In this document: positions 1 through 5,938 of the stretch, in pieces
Layout of the letters: each line of letters opens with the position of its first letter
How positions within the stretch are numbered: the stretch's first letter is position 1
NCBI GenBank assembly: GCA_964523015.1
Contig: CAZFXN010000072.1
Coordinates: 1-9,961 of the forward strand
Source: JAWXBT01 sp964523015
GTDB lineage: Bacteria > Bdellovibrionota_C > UBA2361 > J135
Length of the DNA: 9,961 bases
Direction of reading: 5' to 3'
Program-made: the position numbers and the translations under genes
The notes under the pieces: model-generated
What the model saw: the letters and a program-made list of their open reading frames with translations, nothing else
What the model was told of the DNA's origin: nothing
The model's database searches: none

Positions 1-60
1 TCAGGTAATCGGGATCCAACGCTTCACCGCTTCGGCCGTGTCGAAGGGTCCAGTGACCAT
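1..60. repeat. GC-rich repeat-like segment overlapping the end of the J-like gene
   Basis: This stretch is clearly richer in G and C than the genes around it. It contains a short inverted repeat, CTTCG (30-34) and CGAAG (42-46) with a 7-nt loop, and two near-direct copies of CGCTTC (20-25 and 28-33). Read on the minus strand it gives the core ACCCTTCGACACGGCC, which resembles the CCCTTCGACA-type dispersed palindromic repeats I recall from many bacterial genomes. The segment spans the stop codon of the J-like gene and supplies its last dozen residues. Only one copy is visible, so calling it a dispersed repeat is inference. Confidence 0.3.
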
Positions 61-533
61 GCGCTCTGTCGACTACGAATCATCTGAGACATCGGTCTTA
101 AAATATCTGGTCTATCAAACGAGCTAAGAGTGGGTTCTCTTTGATCCATAGGAATACCAAAGGTCTCCCTTGTAGATCCACCGGTCTCCTTACGTTGACG
201 AGCTTTAACCTCAACTTCAGATGGCGGTGCTCCCCACCAATTACAGATGGTTTTTTCCCTTCCAAACCTATCATCCCAGTTTTTTACACCCTCTGGTAAG
301 AGCCTGTCATATAGGCTTCGGCCCTTATCATCAACAAGTGCATTATATGCTAAGGTAATGATTTCAAAGTCTATTTCAGCCTTTTGCTTCTCTCCAGCTA
401 ACCCAACCCCAGTCTCTATAAGCTGTCGATATTTTCTGCTGAGCTTTGCATAAGACTCTTCTATCTCATCAGCAGAAGCTTGAGAAGTAAGGCCTAACAT
501 GTTGTAATAATTAGTTAATTCACTTTCGCGCAT
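24..533 (-). CDS. J-domain-like protein lacking the HPD motif
   Basis: The product is 169 aa. Residues 8-80 follow the J-domain pattern: NYYNMLGL at the start, an amphipathic helix (DEIEESYAKLSRKYR), then a later helix ending in ITLAYNALVDDKGRSLYDRLL, which matches the usual NEAYEVLSDPEKRALYDR region. The HPD tripeptide needed to stimulate Hsp70 ATPase is absent: the expected KYHPD position reads KYRQL. It is therefore a J-like protein that probably does not stimulate DnaK canonically. Residues 81-157 are polar, low in hydrophobics and unrecognised, and there is no signal peptide or membrane segment. The last ~12 residues (LDPSTRPKR end) come from GC-rich repeat-like DNA and may be a recent extension. 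The gene lies 139 bp after the GNAT gene on the same strand, and I see no good terminator between them, so co-transcription is possible but unproven. No clear Shine-Dalgarno precedes the ATG at 533. Nothing links it functionally to the sugar genes. Confidence 0.6.
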   Translation of the reverse strand: MRESELTNYYNMLGLTSQASADEIEESYAKLSRKYRQLIETGVGLAGEKQKAEIDFEIITLAYNALVDDKGRSLYDRLLPEGVKNWDDRFGREKTICNWWGAPPSEVEVKARQRKETGGSTRETFGIPMDQREPTLSSFDRPDILRPMSQMIRSRQSAWSLDPSTRPKR

Positions 534-672
534 AGAGCTATCCCATAACTCAGTTTCACACTCAAGTCATCGGCATTTTGTAATTTTTCTAAAGTCGGAC
601 TAGATCACATATAAACAAAGATGAGAAAACTTTAATATCTCAAAAAGTTAGCGTCTGAAAGAACTGAGCCAC

Positions 673-1149
673 TTAACTCGGTAAATCTTTTGATTCGTCG
701 ATACTTAGATATTTCCGCATTGTAATTATTTCCTTATTGTCACCAATGGGTTCAAAACCAAGCTCTTCATACAATTGAATAGCCCTAGCGTTGCTCTTGA
801 TTACTTCAAGGCGAAGAGATGAAAAATTTTGCGCATACGAATACTTATAACAATTTTTGAAGAGGTCCCTTGCAATACCCCTCCCTTGTAATTCAAAATC
901 AACGCTTACACTGGTAACAAATCCTTCTCTTTGAATTTTATCATCAAAATAGACTGCCACTAGCCCAACCAGTTTATCAGCATTCCACGCTTCGAATGTT
1001 ATCGCATAATTAAATATTTTTTCTGCATACTCTCTTAGGTTCACTCTCTCACTTAAAACGGGAACAAATCTCTGATCGCACCGCATAAGATGATTTTCAA
1101 TATCATCGACAGTTGCTTGCTTTCTTAGGTAAGAGATTTGCTTAGTCAT
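673..1149 (-). CDS. GNAT-family N-acetyltransferase, probable amino-sugar acetyltransferase
   Basis: The 158-aa product is a complete single-domain GNAT. The acetyl-CoA pyrophosphate-binding motif A is visible as VSVDFELQGRGIARDLF (residues 81-97, with Q88-G-R-G-I-A), and motif B as LEVIKSNARAIQLYEELGF (114-132). The N-terminal part, with FVPVLSERVNLREYAEKI followed by an FEAW.ADKLVGLVAVYF strand, resembles GNATs I associate with surface-sugar clusters. It would be cytosolic and transfer an acyl group from acyl-CoA to an amine. Given the aminotransferase at the head of the same operon, the likely substrate is a nucleotide-linked amino sugar; that substrate is inferred. The ATG at 1149 sits 5 bp after the stop of the upstream propeller gene, so translational coupling is plausible. 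A GGAG about 18 nt upstream is too distant to be a convincing ribosome site. Another small-molecule or protein N-acetylation role cannot be excluded. Confidence 0.85.
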   Translation of the reverse strand: MTKQISYLRKQATVDDIENHLMRCDQRFVPVLSERVNLREYAEKIFNYAITFEAWNADKLVGLVAVYFDDKIQREGFVTSVSVDFELQGRGIARDLFKNCYKYSYAQNFSSLRLEVIKSNARAIQLYEELGFEPIGDNKEIITMRKYLSIDESKDLPS

Positions 1150-1154
1150 AAAAG

Positions 1155-2117
1155 TTATTCGTGCTCCAGTTCGGCCAGTCCAAAACCATGCTTTCCAAAT
1201 TCATTTCCATTGTAAAGTAAATATATTCTATGCTCACATTGAAAGATGTTGGGATAGCACATCATATCAGAATCCCAGCTATTTGCTGTTAGTGTTATAC
1301 CCGAATTATTATCGTCTCTTGTCCAGTTTCTAAGATTCTCGGAATAGGCATAGCCAATTTTATACGAACGTTTTGAATTATTTCTAAAATCGGAAGCTTC
1401 GCGATAACAAAAATACATATGATAACGATTGCCAATTTTTAAAACAGAAGGCAGTGCTTGGCATTCATCTATACTCAATCGATCTTTAATAACCTGCTGA
1501 GCTTCTTCTTTATTCCAAGTGACTCCATCGCAAGACAGCGCATGTCCAATCTTATAAACTCTAGATGGAGGTTCTTGACTGGTTTCGGGAATCCACTTCG
1601 TGCCAAAAATATACCACATATGATAGGTATCATTATAAATCCTCACAAATGCATCCCCTACTAAGAACGGCTCTTTTATTGAGGCGGTCAGAATTGGTCC
1701 AGCCCCAACCTTCTCGAATGATTCACCCTGGTTCAGACTTACGGCCAGTCCAATAGATGTTTCAACTGGCACCGATTTTCTCCTACTCCAACCACAGGTA
1801 TATGCAATAATTTTATCTCCCACATTTAAAGGACTAAACGGAAAGATCCCATGCTCGTCAAACGTTCCGGGCTCACCAAGTTGAATTACGGGTCGATCTG
1901 AAATTTTCAATATTTTACTAAAGTCCTTTGTGAAATCGACATAGGATATGAAACTAGCGAACATGCCAGTGGCTGATTTTTCTTGCCTAGTTGAAAAGTA
2001 AATTCTTACGAAATTATCAAACACTAAAGCTTGTGGAGATTGTGCAAACATTTTGCAGTTGCTTAAAAGCTTCACTTGGGACGGATCAAATATCTTTCCG
2101 TGCTTAATCCACTTCAT
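1155..2117 (-). CDS. Glycosidase-like five-bladed beta-propeller protein (copy B)
   Basis: The product is 320 aa with no signal peptide, so it is probably cytosolic. It has blade-like repeats typical of the arabinanase/levansucrase/invertase (GH43/GH32/GH68-like) fold: short beta strands such as FVRIYFSTR (37-44), HMWYIFGTKW (166-175) and YHMYFCYRE (232-240), alternating with acidic loops. Family landmarks are GTFDEHGIFP (84-93), CGW (108-110), IKEP (147-150), IDECQALP (216-223), YKIGYAYSENLRNWTRDD (252-269), WDSDMMCYP (281-289) and FGKHGFGLA (308-316). It resembles uncharacterised 'glycosylase' proteins that occur in polysaccharide clusters. The conserved carboxylates in GTFDE, KEP, DEC and WDSD are candidate catalytic residues. 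Neighbouring copy A (2124-3083) is a clear paralog of the same length, 6 bp upstream, with all landmarks shared. The start at 2117 lacks a visible Shine-Dalgarno and may depend on coupling. Substrate and reaction are unknown; hydrolysis, phosphorolysis or simple glycan binding are all possible. Confidence 0.8.
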   Translation of the reverse strand: MKWIKHGKIFDPSQVKLLSNCKMFAQSPQALVFDNFVRIYFSTRQEKSATGMFASFISYVDFTKDFSKILKISDRPVIQLGEPGTFDEHGIFPFSPLNVGDKIIAYTCGWSRRKSVPVETSIGLAVSLNQGESFEKVGAGPILTASIKEPFLVGDAFVRIYNDTYHMWYIFGTKWIPETSQEPPSRVYKIGHALSCDGVTWNKEEAQQVIKDRLSIDECQALPSVLKIGNRYHMYFCYREASDFRNNSKRSYKIGYAYSENLRNWTRDDNNSGITLTANSWDSDMMCYPNIFQCEHRIYLLYNGNEFGKHGFGLAELEHE

Positions 2118-2123
2118 AAGGTT

Positions 2124-3083
2124 TCATCGATTTTCTAATATCGCCAATCCAAATCCAAATTTTCCAAATTGACTACCTAAGTACAGTAAGTTTATACTAC
2201 CATCAACTTCAAAGACATGCGGGTAGCAAATCATCTCCGAATCCCAGCCCTCATCTGAAACATCTATCCCTGCTCTCGAATCGTCTCGCGTCCAGTTCAA
2301 TAAATCTTCAGACCAGGCATACCCTATCCTGTAAGCACGCTCCTTGCTCCGATAACCGGTGCCATATCGGTAACAGAAAAACATGTGATAGATCCCATTT
2401 AAATAAATAACATCCGGACTTGCTTGTGCTTCATCAGGCTCTAGCTTATCAGCTATAATGTCTTTATTGACCTTTTGCCAAACAATTCCATCATCAGAAA
2501 TTGCTAGTCGTATTTTGTAGATGGGCTCAGCTTTTCCCTCAGAAAAAATCCATTTTTTACCGGCAATATAAAAGAGGTATAACTTATTGTTGAATCGCCT
2601 TATCTTGGGACCACTTAAAATAAAAGGTTCATCTATGCTATAGGATAAAAGTGGTCCTTCCCCAATCTTGTGAAAGATTTCACCGTCATCGCTTTTCGCT
2701 ATACCTATCGCAACATTAAAGGGAACGGAGTCACATCGAGTCCAGCCGCCGTAATAGGCTAAATATTCTTGCTTGTGATGTATCACTGAGACTGGATAGA
2801 TTCCAAACTCATCGAACGTTCCAAGATCTCCAAGCGGTATTATCGGTTGGGAACTTATCTTGATAACCTTATGGAGGTTATTTCGATCCACATCAATAAA
2901 ACCGGAATTACTAATATACTGCCCAGACGGATCTGGCTTTGGGCGAGATGAGAAGTAAATTCTAATAAACTTGGGGAATATTAGGGTCGACGGTGCTTGG
3001 GCAAACTCTTCCATCCATACTGGTCTTTTATGCTCAGCCGGATTAAATAGAATTCCTATCTTTCTCCATACAAACTTAGTCAT
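2124..3083 (-). CDS. Glycosidase-like five-bladed beta-propeller protein (copy A)
   Basis: With the start at 3083 the product is 319 aa, matching copy B. The open frame extends to 3266, but those extra ~60 residues overlap the methyltransferase gene and have no counterpart in copy B, so I trimmed them; an ATG at 3098 is an alternative start. Landmarks are FIRIYFSSR (39-47), LGTFDEFGIYP (87-97), GGW (112-114), IDEPFI (150-155), DEAQASP (217-223), YHMFFCYRYG (232-241), YRIGYAWSEDLLNWTRDD (251-268), WDSEMICYP (280-288) and FGKFGFGLA (306-314). No signal peptide or membrane segment is seen. The fold assignment (GH43/GH32/GH68-like superfamily) comes from these repeats, and the activity is unknown. 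Retained candidate carboxylates (D91/E92, D151/E152, D217/E218, D281/E283) suggest it is not an obviously dead copy. It starts 4 bp after the methyltransferase stop and ends 6 bp before copy B, consistent with tandem duplication followed by divergence in one operon. Confidence 0.8.
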   Translation of the reverse strand: MTKFVWRKIGILFNPAEHKRPVWMEEFAQAPSTLIFPKFIRIYFSSRPKPDPSGQYISNSGFIDVDRNNLHKVIKISSQPIIPLGDLGTFDEFGIYPVSVIHHKQEYLAYYGGWTRCDSVPFNVAIGIAKSDDGEIFHKIGEGPLLSYSIDEPFILSGPKIRRFNNKLYLFYIAGKKWIFSEGKAEPIYKIRLAISDDGIVWQKVNKDIIADKLEPDEAQASPDVIYLNGIYHMFFCYRYGTGYRSKERAYRIGYAWSEDLLNWTRDDSRAGIDVSDEGWDSEMICYPHVFEVDGSINLLYLGSQFGKFGFGLAILENR

Positions 3084-3087
3084 ATTG

Positions 3088-3831
3088 TTAACGAGCATTT
3101 CCTTTTTCACACAGAAGAAAAATGCTCGAACATAGGTCAGGATATTGCTGACCAAGTTGATAACAACCCTCAAGGTATTCTTTTGAAATAATATTTGTAA
3201 CAAGCAACTGATCCCACTGGAAGTTAGCCAATGCCTTGAAGAAAATGCCTGATCTATGTACGACATTTAGACCCGCCGTCCTCGCATCTCTTTCCAGGGT
3301 ATCCAATGAATATGTAATCCGATGGCCGTGCTCTTTCTCAGATGAGGTGATGGCTGCGTTGTGATCAAGTAAGCCCATCTTCACAGCGATTTGCCTAGAG
3401 GGCGCATTGGCGTTCGGACACGTCAAAAATAATCTCCCGCCATCTGAGAGCCACTCAGAATTAACTCGCCTCAATACCGATATGGGATCGTCAAGGTGCT
3501 CTAAGACATGTGTTAGTATTATATTGTCATACTTTTTTATGAGCTCCAGCTCCTCGAGGACAGAATGTATGAACATCACCTTATCCCCTAACAAACTCTT
3601 AGCTTCCTTCATCGCTTGGTCCGATGCTTCGACACAAGTAATGTCATTAAAGTAGGGGAGTAAGAGTTTAGTGAAATCACCTTTAAAACTGCCCAGCTCC
3701 AATAAGGTTCCTTTTTTGAAAAAAGTGGCAAAAGCTCTTAGCATGAAAGGATGCATAACATCGAGATCAAAATTATACGCATATTTATGATCTGTGCAGT
3801 CTTTAAGTTCTTGATTGTAGTCCCTAGCCAT
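3088..3831 (-). CDS. Class I SAM-dependent methyltransferase
   Basis: The 247-aa soluble protein has a Rossmann-type methyltransferase core. Motif I (SAM glycine loop) is LLELGSFKGDF (43-53). The acidic residue expected to contact the SAM ribose hydroxyls is E68 in TCVEASD. The post-II region ILTHVLEHLDDP (105-116) contains the common H-V-L-E-H-L-x-D-P signature, and GGRLFLTCPNANAP (131-144) forms the next strand and loop. This pattern is typical of methyltransferases that act on sugars or small molecules in surface-glycan clusters. The N-terminal ~35 residues and the C-terminal ~80 (EKEHGHRITYSLDTLERDARTAG onward) are probably substrate-specifying. It sits between the WbqC gene (80 bp upstream) and propeller copy A (4 bp downstream). 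The acceptor is not predictable: sugar O-, C- or N-methylation are all possible. No Shine-Dalgarno is visible before the ATG at 3831. Confidence 0.82.
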   Translation of the reverse strand: MARDYNQELKDCTDHKYAYNFDLDVMHPFMLRAFATFFKKGTLLELGSFKGDFTKLLLPYFNDITCVEASDQAMKEAKSLLGDKVMFIHSVLEELELIKKYDNIILTHVLEHLDDPISVLRRVNSEWLSDGGRLFLTCPNANAPSRQIAVKMGLLDHNAAITSSEKEHGHRITYSLDTLERDARTAGLNVVHRSGIFFKALANFQWDQLLVTNIISKEYLEGCYQLGQQYPDLCSSIFLLCEKGNAR

Positions 3832-3911
3832 TCGAATGATTGTTACAATAAGTTAGTTGCTGTCGAGATAAATCCAATTAAATCTGGATAGTTCTGAAAA
3901 TACAATACTTT

Positions 3912-4613
3912 TCATATCAAAGTATATAACAGAAGTAGAGATCTCACTTCATCTCTTGAGTTAAACATCATTACGTCGATAATAGACAGCCATGGAACGA
4001 AATCATTGGCAAATTGCTGGTATTTGATCTCCTTTGATTTTAAAAAAAATAAGTCTATTTTTTCACGATTGAATGTGTCTTTATTGTAGAGAGTCATTCC
4101 ACCAATTGAATTAAAGTACATATTCGCCTTTTTGGTTTTACATATTGCTAAAACCTTTTCTTCAGCTTTCAGTTCATGATCGATTCGAATTTCAGATGAC
4201 ACAATTAGTCGAGTTTCAATCTCTAAATAATCTTTTATTATATGTAACGAATTATTAAGAAATTTATATAGGTTTGTTTCTTCAAAGAGAATAGCCGCAT
4301 TAATAATTGGGAAAACCTCTTTGAATTGCGGGGCATTCCTGTAGGACTCCTTGATTTTATTTATCAAGGTTAGCCGTTCTTCTCTCCAAGTTACGGCAAT
4401 GCTCCTATCCCTAATATCTAAATAATCGGGGGCACCCTTTAAGGGAACTGTAATCAACACCTCTTTTTTGTTCACTAGAATTCGGTTTCGATTAATCCAC
4501 CCTTTTTTTGTGTACTTAATGTTGTCATAGATCACAAACTCATCTACTGCATTCATAAGTTGGTAATATCCGATATACGGAAATAGATAGGGCTGCATTA
4601 TCGCAATTTTCAT
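3912..4613 (-). CDS. wbqC: WbqC-family protein
   Basis: The 233-aa product matches the WbqC family along its whole length. It opens with MKIAIMQPYLFPYIGYYQLM (1-20), followed by YDNIKYTKKGWINRNRIL (29-46). A VPLKG element comes next, and FVPWLSIIDVMMFNSRDE near the C-terminus is another family hallmark. Its size matches the usual ~230 aa. WbqC-like proteins are found repeatedly in O-antigen and capsule clusters beside amino-sugar genes. Their chemistry is poorly established; an acyl- or aminoacyl-transfer role has been suggested from context only. I chose the ATG at 4613 because GAAGGGGAG lies 5 nt upstream; a GTG at 4619 in the same frame overlaps that site and would add two residues. The gene follows the aminotransferase by 39 bp, fitting a shared role in modifying the aminated sugar. 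No signal peptide; probably cytosolic. Confidence 0.88.
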   Translation of the reverse strand: MKIAIMQPYLFPYIGYYQLMNAVDEFVIYDNIKYTKKGWINRNRILVNKKEVLITVPLKGAPDYLDIRDRSIAVTWREERLTLINKIKESYRNAPQFKEVFPIINAAILFEETNLYKFLNNSLHIIKDYLEIETRLIVSSEIRIDHELKAEEKVLAICKTKKANMYFNSIGGMTLYNKDTFNREKIDLFFLKSKEIKYQQFANDFVPWLSIIDVMMFNSRDEVRSLLLLYTLI

Positions 4614-4618
4614 AACCA

Positions 4619-4627
4619 CTCCCCTTC
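4619..4627 (-). promoter_or_regulatory. Strong Shine-Dalgarno of the WbqC-family gene
   Basis: The minus strand reads GAAGGGGAG here, followed by a 5-nt spacer to the ATG at 4613. It is the best ribosome-binding site in the minus-strand operon, whose other genes have poor or no visible ones, and it decides the start in favour of 4613 over the GTG at 4619. Confidence 0.7.
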
Positions 4628-4652
4628 TATTTGGTCAACATAACAATATAAT

Positions 4653-5762
4653 TCAGCGAAGATGTAAGCTTGGTGCCGCAGAATCCAACGCAGATATGAC
4701 TAATTGGCTTATAGATTCTACCTCTCTCTCAGAGAGCTCTGCAGCAAGCGGCAGGCAGAGAACTTTTGAAGCTATGTCCTCAGCAATAGGCATTTCTGTT
4801 GACTCCACGTAATTGAGTTTATTGAGCGCAGGATAAAAGTAGCGTCGGGGGAAAATCTGATTTTGGTTAAGAGTACTCATCATTCGAAGCAGCATTTCTT
4901 CTGTATTAAGAATTATTGGATAATATGCATAATTATAATCTAATGCGGAGGCAAAGCCGGGACGTCTAATATTCGGATGATAAGATAGATGAGAATCATA
5001 TATCGAGGATAAATGTTGCCGCTGCTTTATAATAGCAGGCATCTTGGGCAGGAGGCAGAGCCCCATGGCCGCGTGCAATTCCGACATTTTCCCATTAATA
5101 CCTAAACCATAAAAATCCTCCGGTCCTTTATGCCCAAAATTGCGCATATAGGATATGCGATGTGCGAGCTGATCGTCAGACGTGACAATTGCTCCTCCTT
5201 CTACAGTATGAAAAAGCTTAGTTGCATGAAAACTCAGAACGGAAATGTCCCCAAATTCAAGTATTGAGCGATCATTAAGCTGAGTGGCAAAACTATGTGC
5301 TGCATCGTAAAGGACTTTCAATTTATATTTTCTAGCTATGTCAGCAATTGCGTCAACGTTGCAAGCATTGCCGTAAACATGCACTGGGAAAATAGCTGTC
5401 GTCCTTTTAGTGATTGCGTCGCTGATTTTTTGAGGATCCAAACAGAGGGTGTCAGCATCAATGTCAACGTATTTAGGCTCGCAACCTTCCCATTTAATAA
5501 CAGAAGTTGTTGCAACATAAGAAAAAGGTGTTGTGATTATCTCGCCCGATAAGCTAAGTGCTTTAATAGCGATCTGAAGCCCCACTGTAGCATTGGATGT
5601 GCAAAATAAGTGTTTTACACCTAGATATTTTTTTAATTCGTTTTCAAGCTGGGTAACAAAAGGACCATGATTTGTTACCTGTCCCGACTCCCAAATTTTT
5701 TTCAGGTAAGAACAGTATTCATCTAGATTCGGCAGGTAGGTTTTGGTAACGTTAATCGCCAT
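4653..5762 (-). CDS. DegT/DnrJ/EryC1-family PLP-dependent sugar aminotransferase
   Basis: The product is 369 aa, the normal length for this family, with a standard N-terminus (INVTKTYLPN, then the WESGQVTNHGP turn). The cofactor pocket is visible: the phosphate-binding loop CTSNATVGLQ (54-63), the pyridine-nitrogen aspartate D153 in YDAAHSF (152-158), and the Schiff-base lysine K182 in SFHATKLFHTVEGG (177-190). The C-terminal half has the usual SELHAAMG helix, then IFPRRYFYPALNKL (sugar-pocket region) and VLCLPLAAELSEREVESI. Family members transfer an amino group, generally from glutamate, to a keto group of a nucleotide-linked 6-deoxy sugar. VioA-, FdtB- and WecE-type enzymes are the relevant relatives, but I cannot tell 3- from 4-amination. 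It is the first gene of the minus-strand operon and probably supplies the amino sugar for the downstream WbqC and GNAT proteins. No good Shine-Dalgarno precedes the ATG at 5762. The dehydratase that would make its keto-sugar substrate is not in the window. Confidence 0.9.
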   Translation of the reverse strand: MAINVTKTYLPNLDEYCSYLKKIWESGQVTNHGPFVTQLENELKKYLGVKHLFCTSNATVGLQIAIKALSLSGEIITTPFSYVATTSVIKWEGCEPKYVDIDADTLCLDPQKISDAITKRTTAIFPVHVYGNACNVDAIADIARKYKLKVLYDAAHSFATQLNDRSILEFGDISVLSFHATKLFHTVEGGAIVTSDDQLAHRISYMRNFGHKGPEDFYGLGINGKMSELHAAMGLCLLPKMPAIIKQRQHLSSIYDSHLSYHPNIRRPGFASALDYNYAYYPIILNTEEMLLRMMSTLNQNQIFPRRYFYPALNKLNYVESTEMPIAEDIASKVLCLPLAAELSEREVESISQLVISALDSAAPSLHLR

Positions 5763-5938
5763 AAAAAGAGTTTTTAATTTTCAGACAAAAGCCACATATT
5801 GCCAAGTGAAGGAATAATGTAAAGAGTGTCGCTTGGAATACCAGGTAAAGTAAAGCGGTAATTTGTCGATGTAAGACAATGCTTTTTTAGCTATCTTAGC
5901 ATCTTGCGCTTAGAGCATGATTTTATAACAGGACTAGT
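5763..5938. promoter_or_regulatory. Divergent intergenic region with presumed promoters for both operons
   Basis: These 176 bp lie between the starts of the leftward aminotransferase operon and the rightward glycosyltransferase pair, so both must be transcribed from here or from further upstream. On the plus strand TATAAC (5924-5929) is a possible -10, but the only TTG-type hexamer nearby (TTGCGC, 5904-5909) is 14 nt away, too close for a standard sigma-70 promoter. On the minus strand a TTGGCA hexamer lies upstream of AT-rich sequence near the aminotransferase start, but its -10 is poor. I see no convincing operator palindrome or RNA leader. The region is called on gene arrangement, not on a good promoter match. 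Confidence 0.4.
5930..5933 (+). promoter_or_regulatory. Shine-Dalgarno deciding the GTG start of the GT-C gene
   Basis: AGGA lies 5 nt before the GTG at 5939. It supports the unusual GTG start over any later in-frame ATG, which would cut into the first membrane segment or the catalytic loop. Confidence 0.6.

Noticed and set aside
627..655. AACTTT/AAAGTT inverted repeat after the GNAT gene as a terminator
   Set aside because: The 6-bp stem is A/T-rich, has a 10-nt loop and is not followed by a clean T-run on the minus strand.
3084..3266. N-terminal extension of propeller copy A (start at 3266)
   Set aside because: The extra ~60 residues lie in a second frame across the methyltransferase's 3' end, lack propeller features and have no counterpart in copy B. 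Trimming to the ATG at 3083 gives 319 aa, matching the paralog.
3872..3889. ATCCA...TGGAT inverted repeat between the WbqC and methyltransferase genes
   Set aside because: A 5-bp stem with an 8-nt loop and no T-run is easily expected by chance in AT-rich DNA and would split an otherwise coherent operon.
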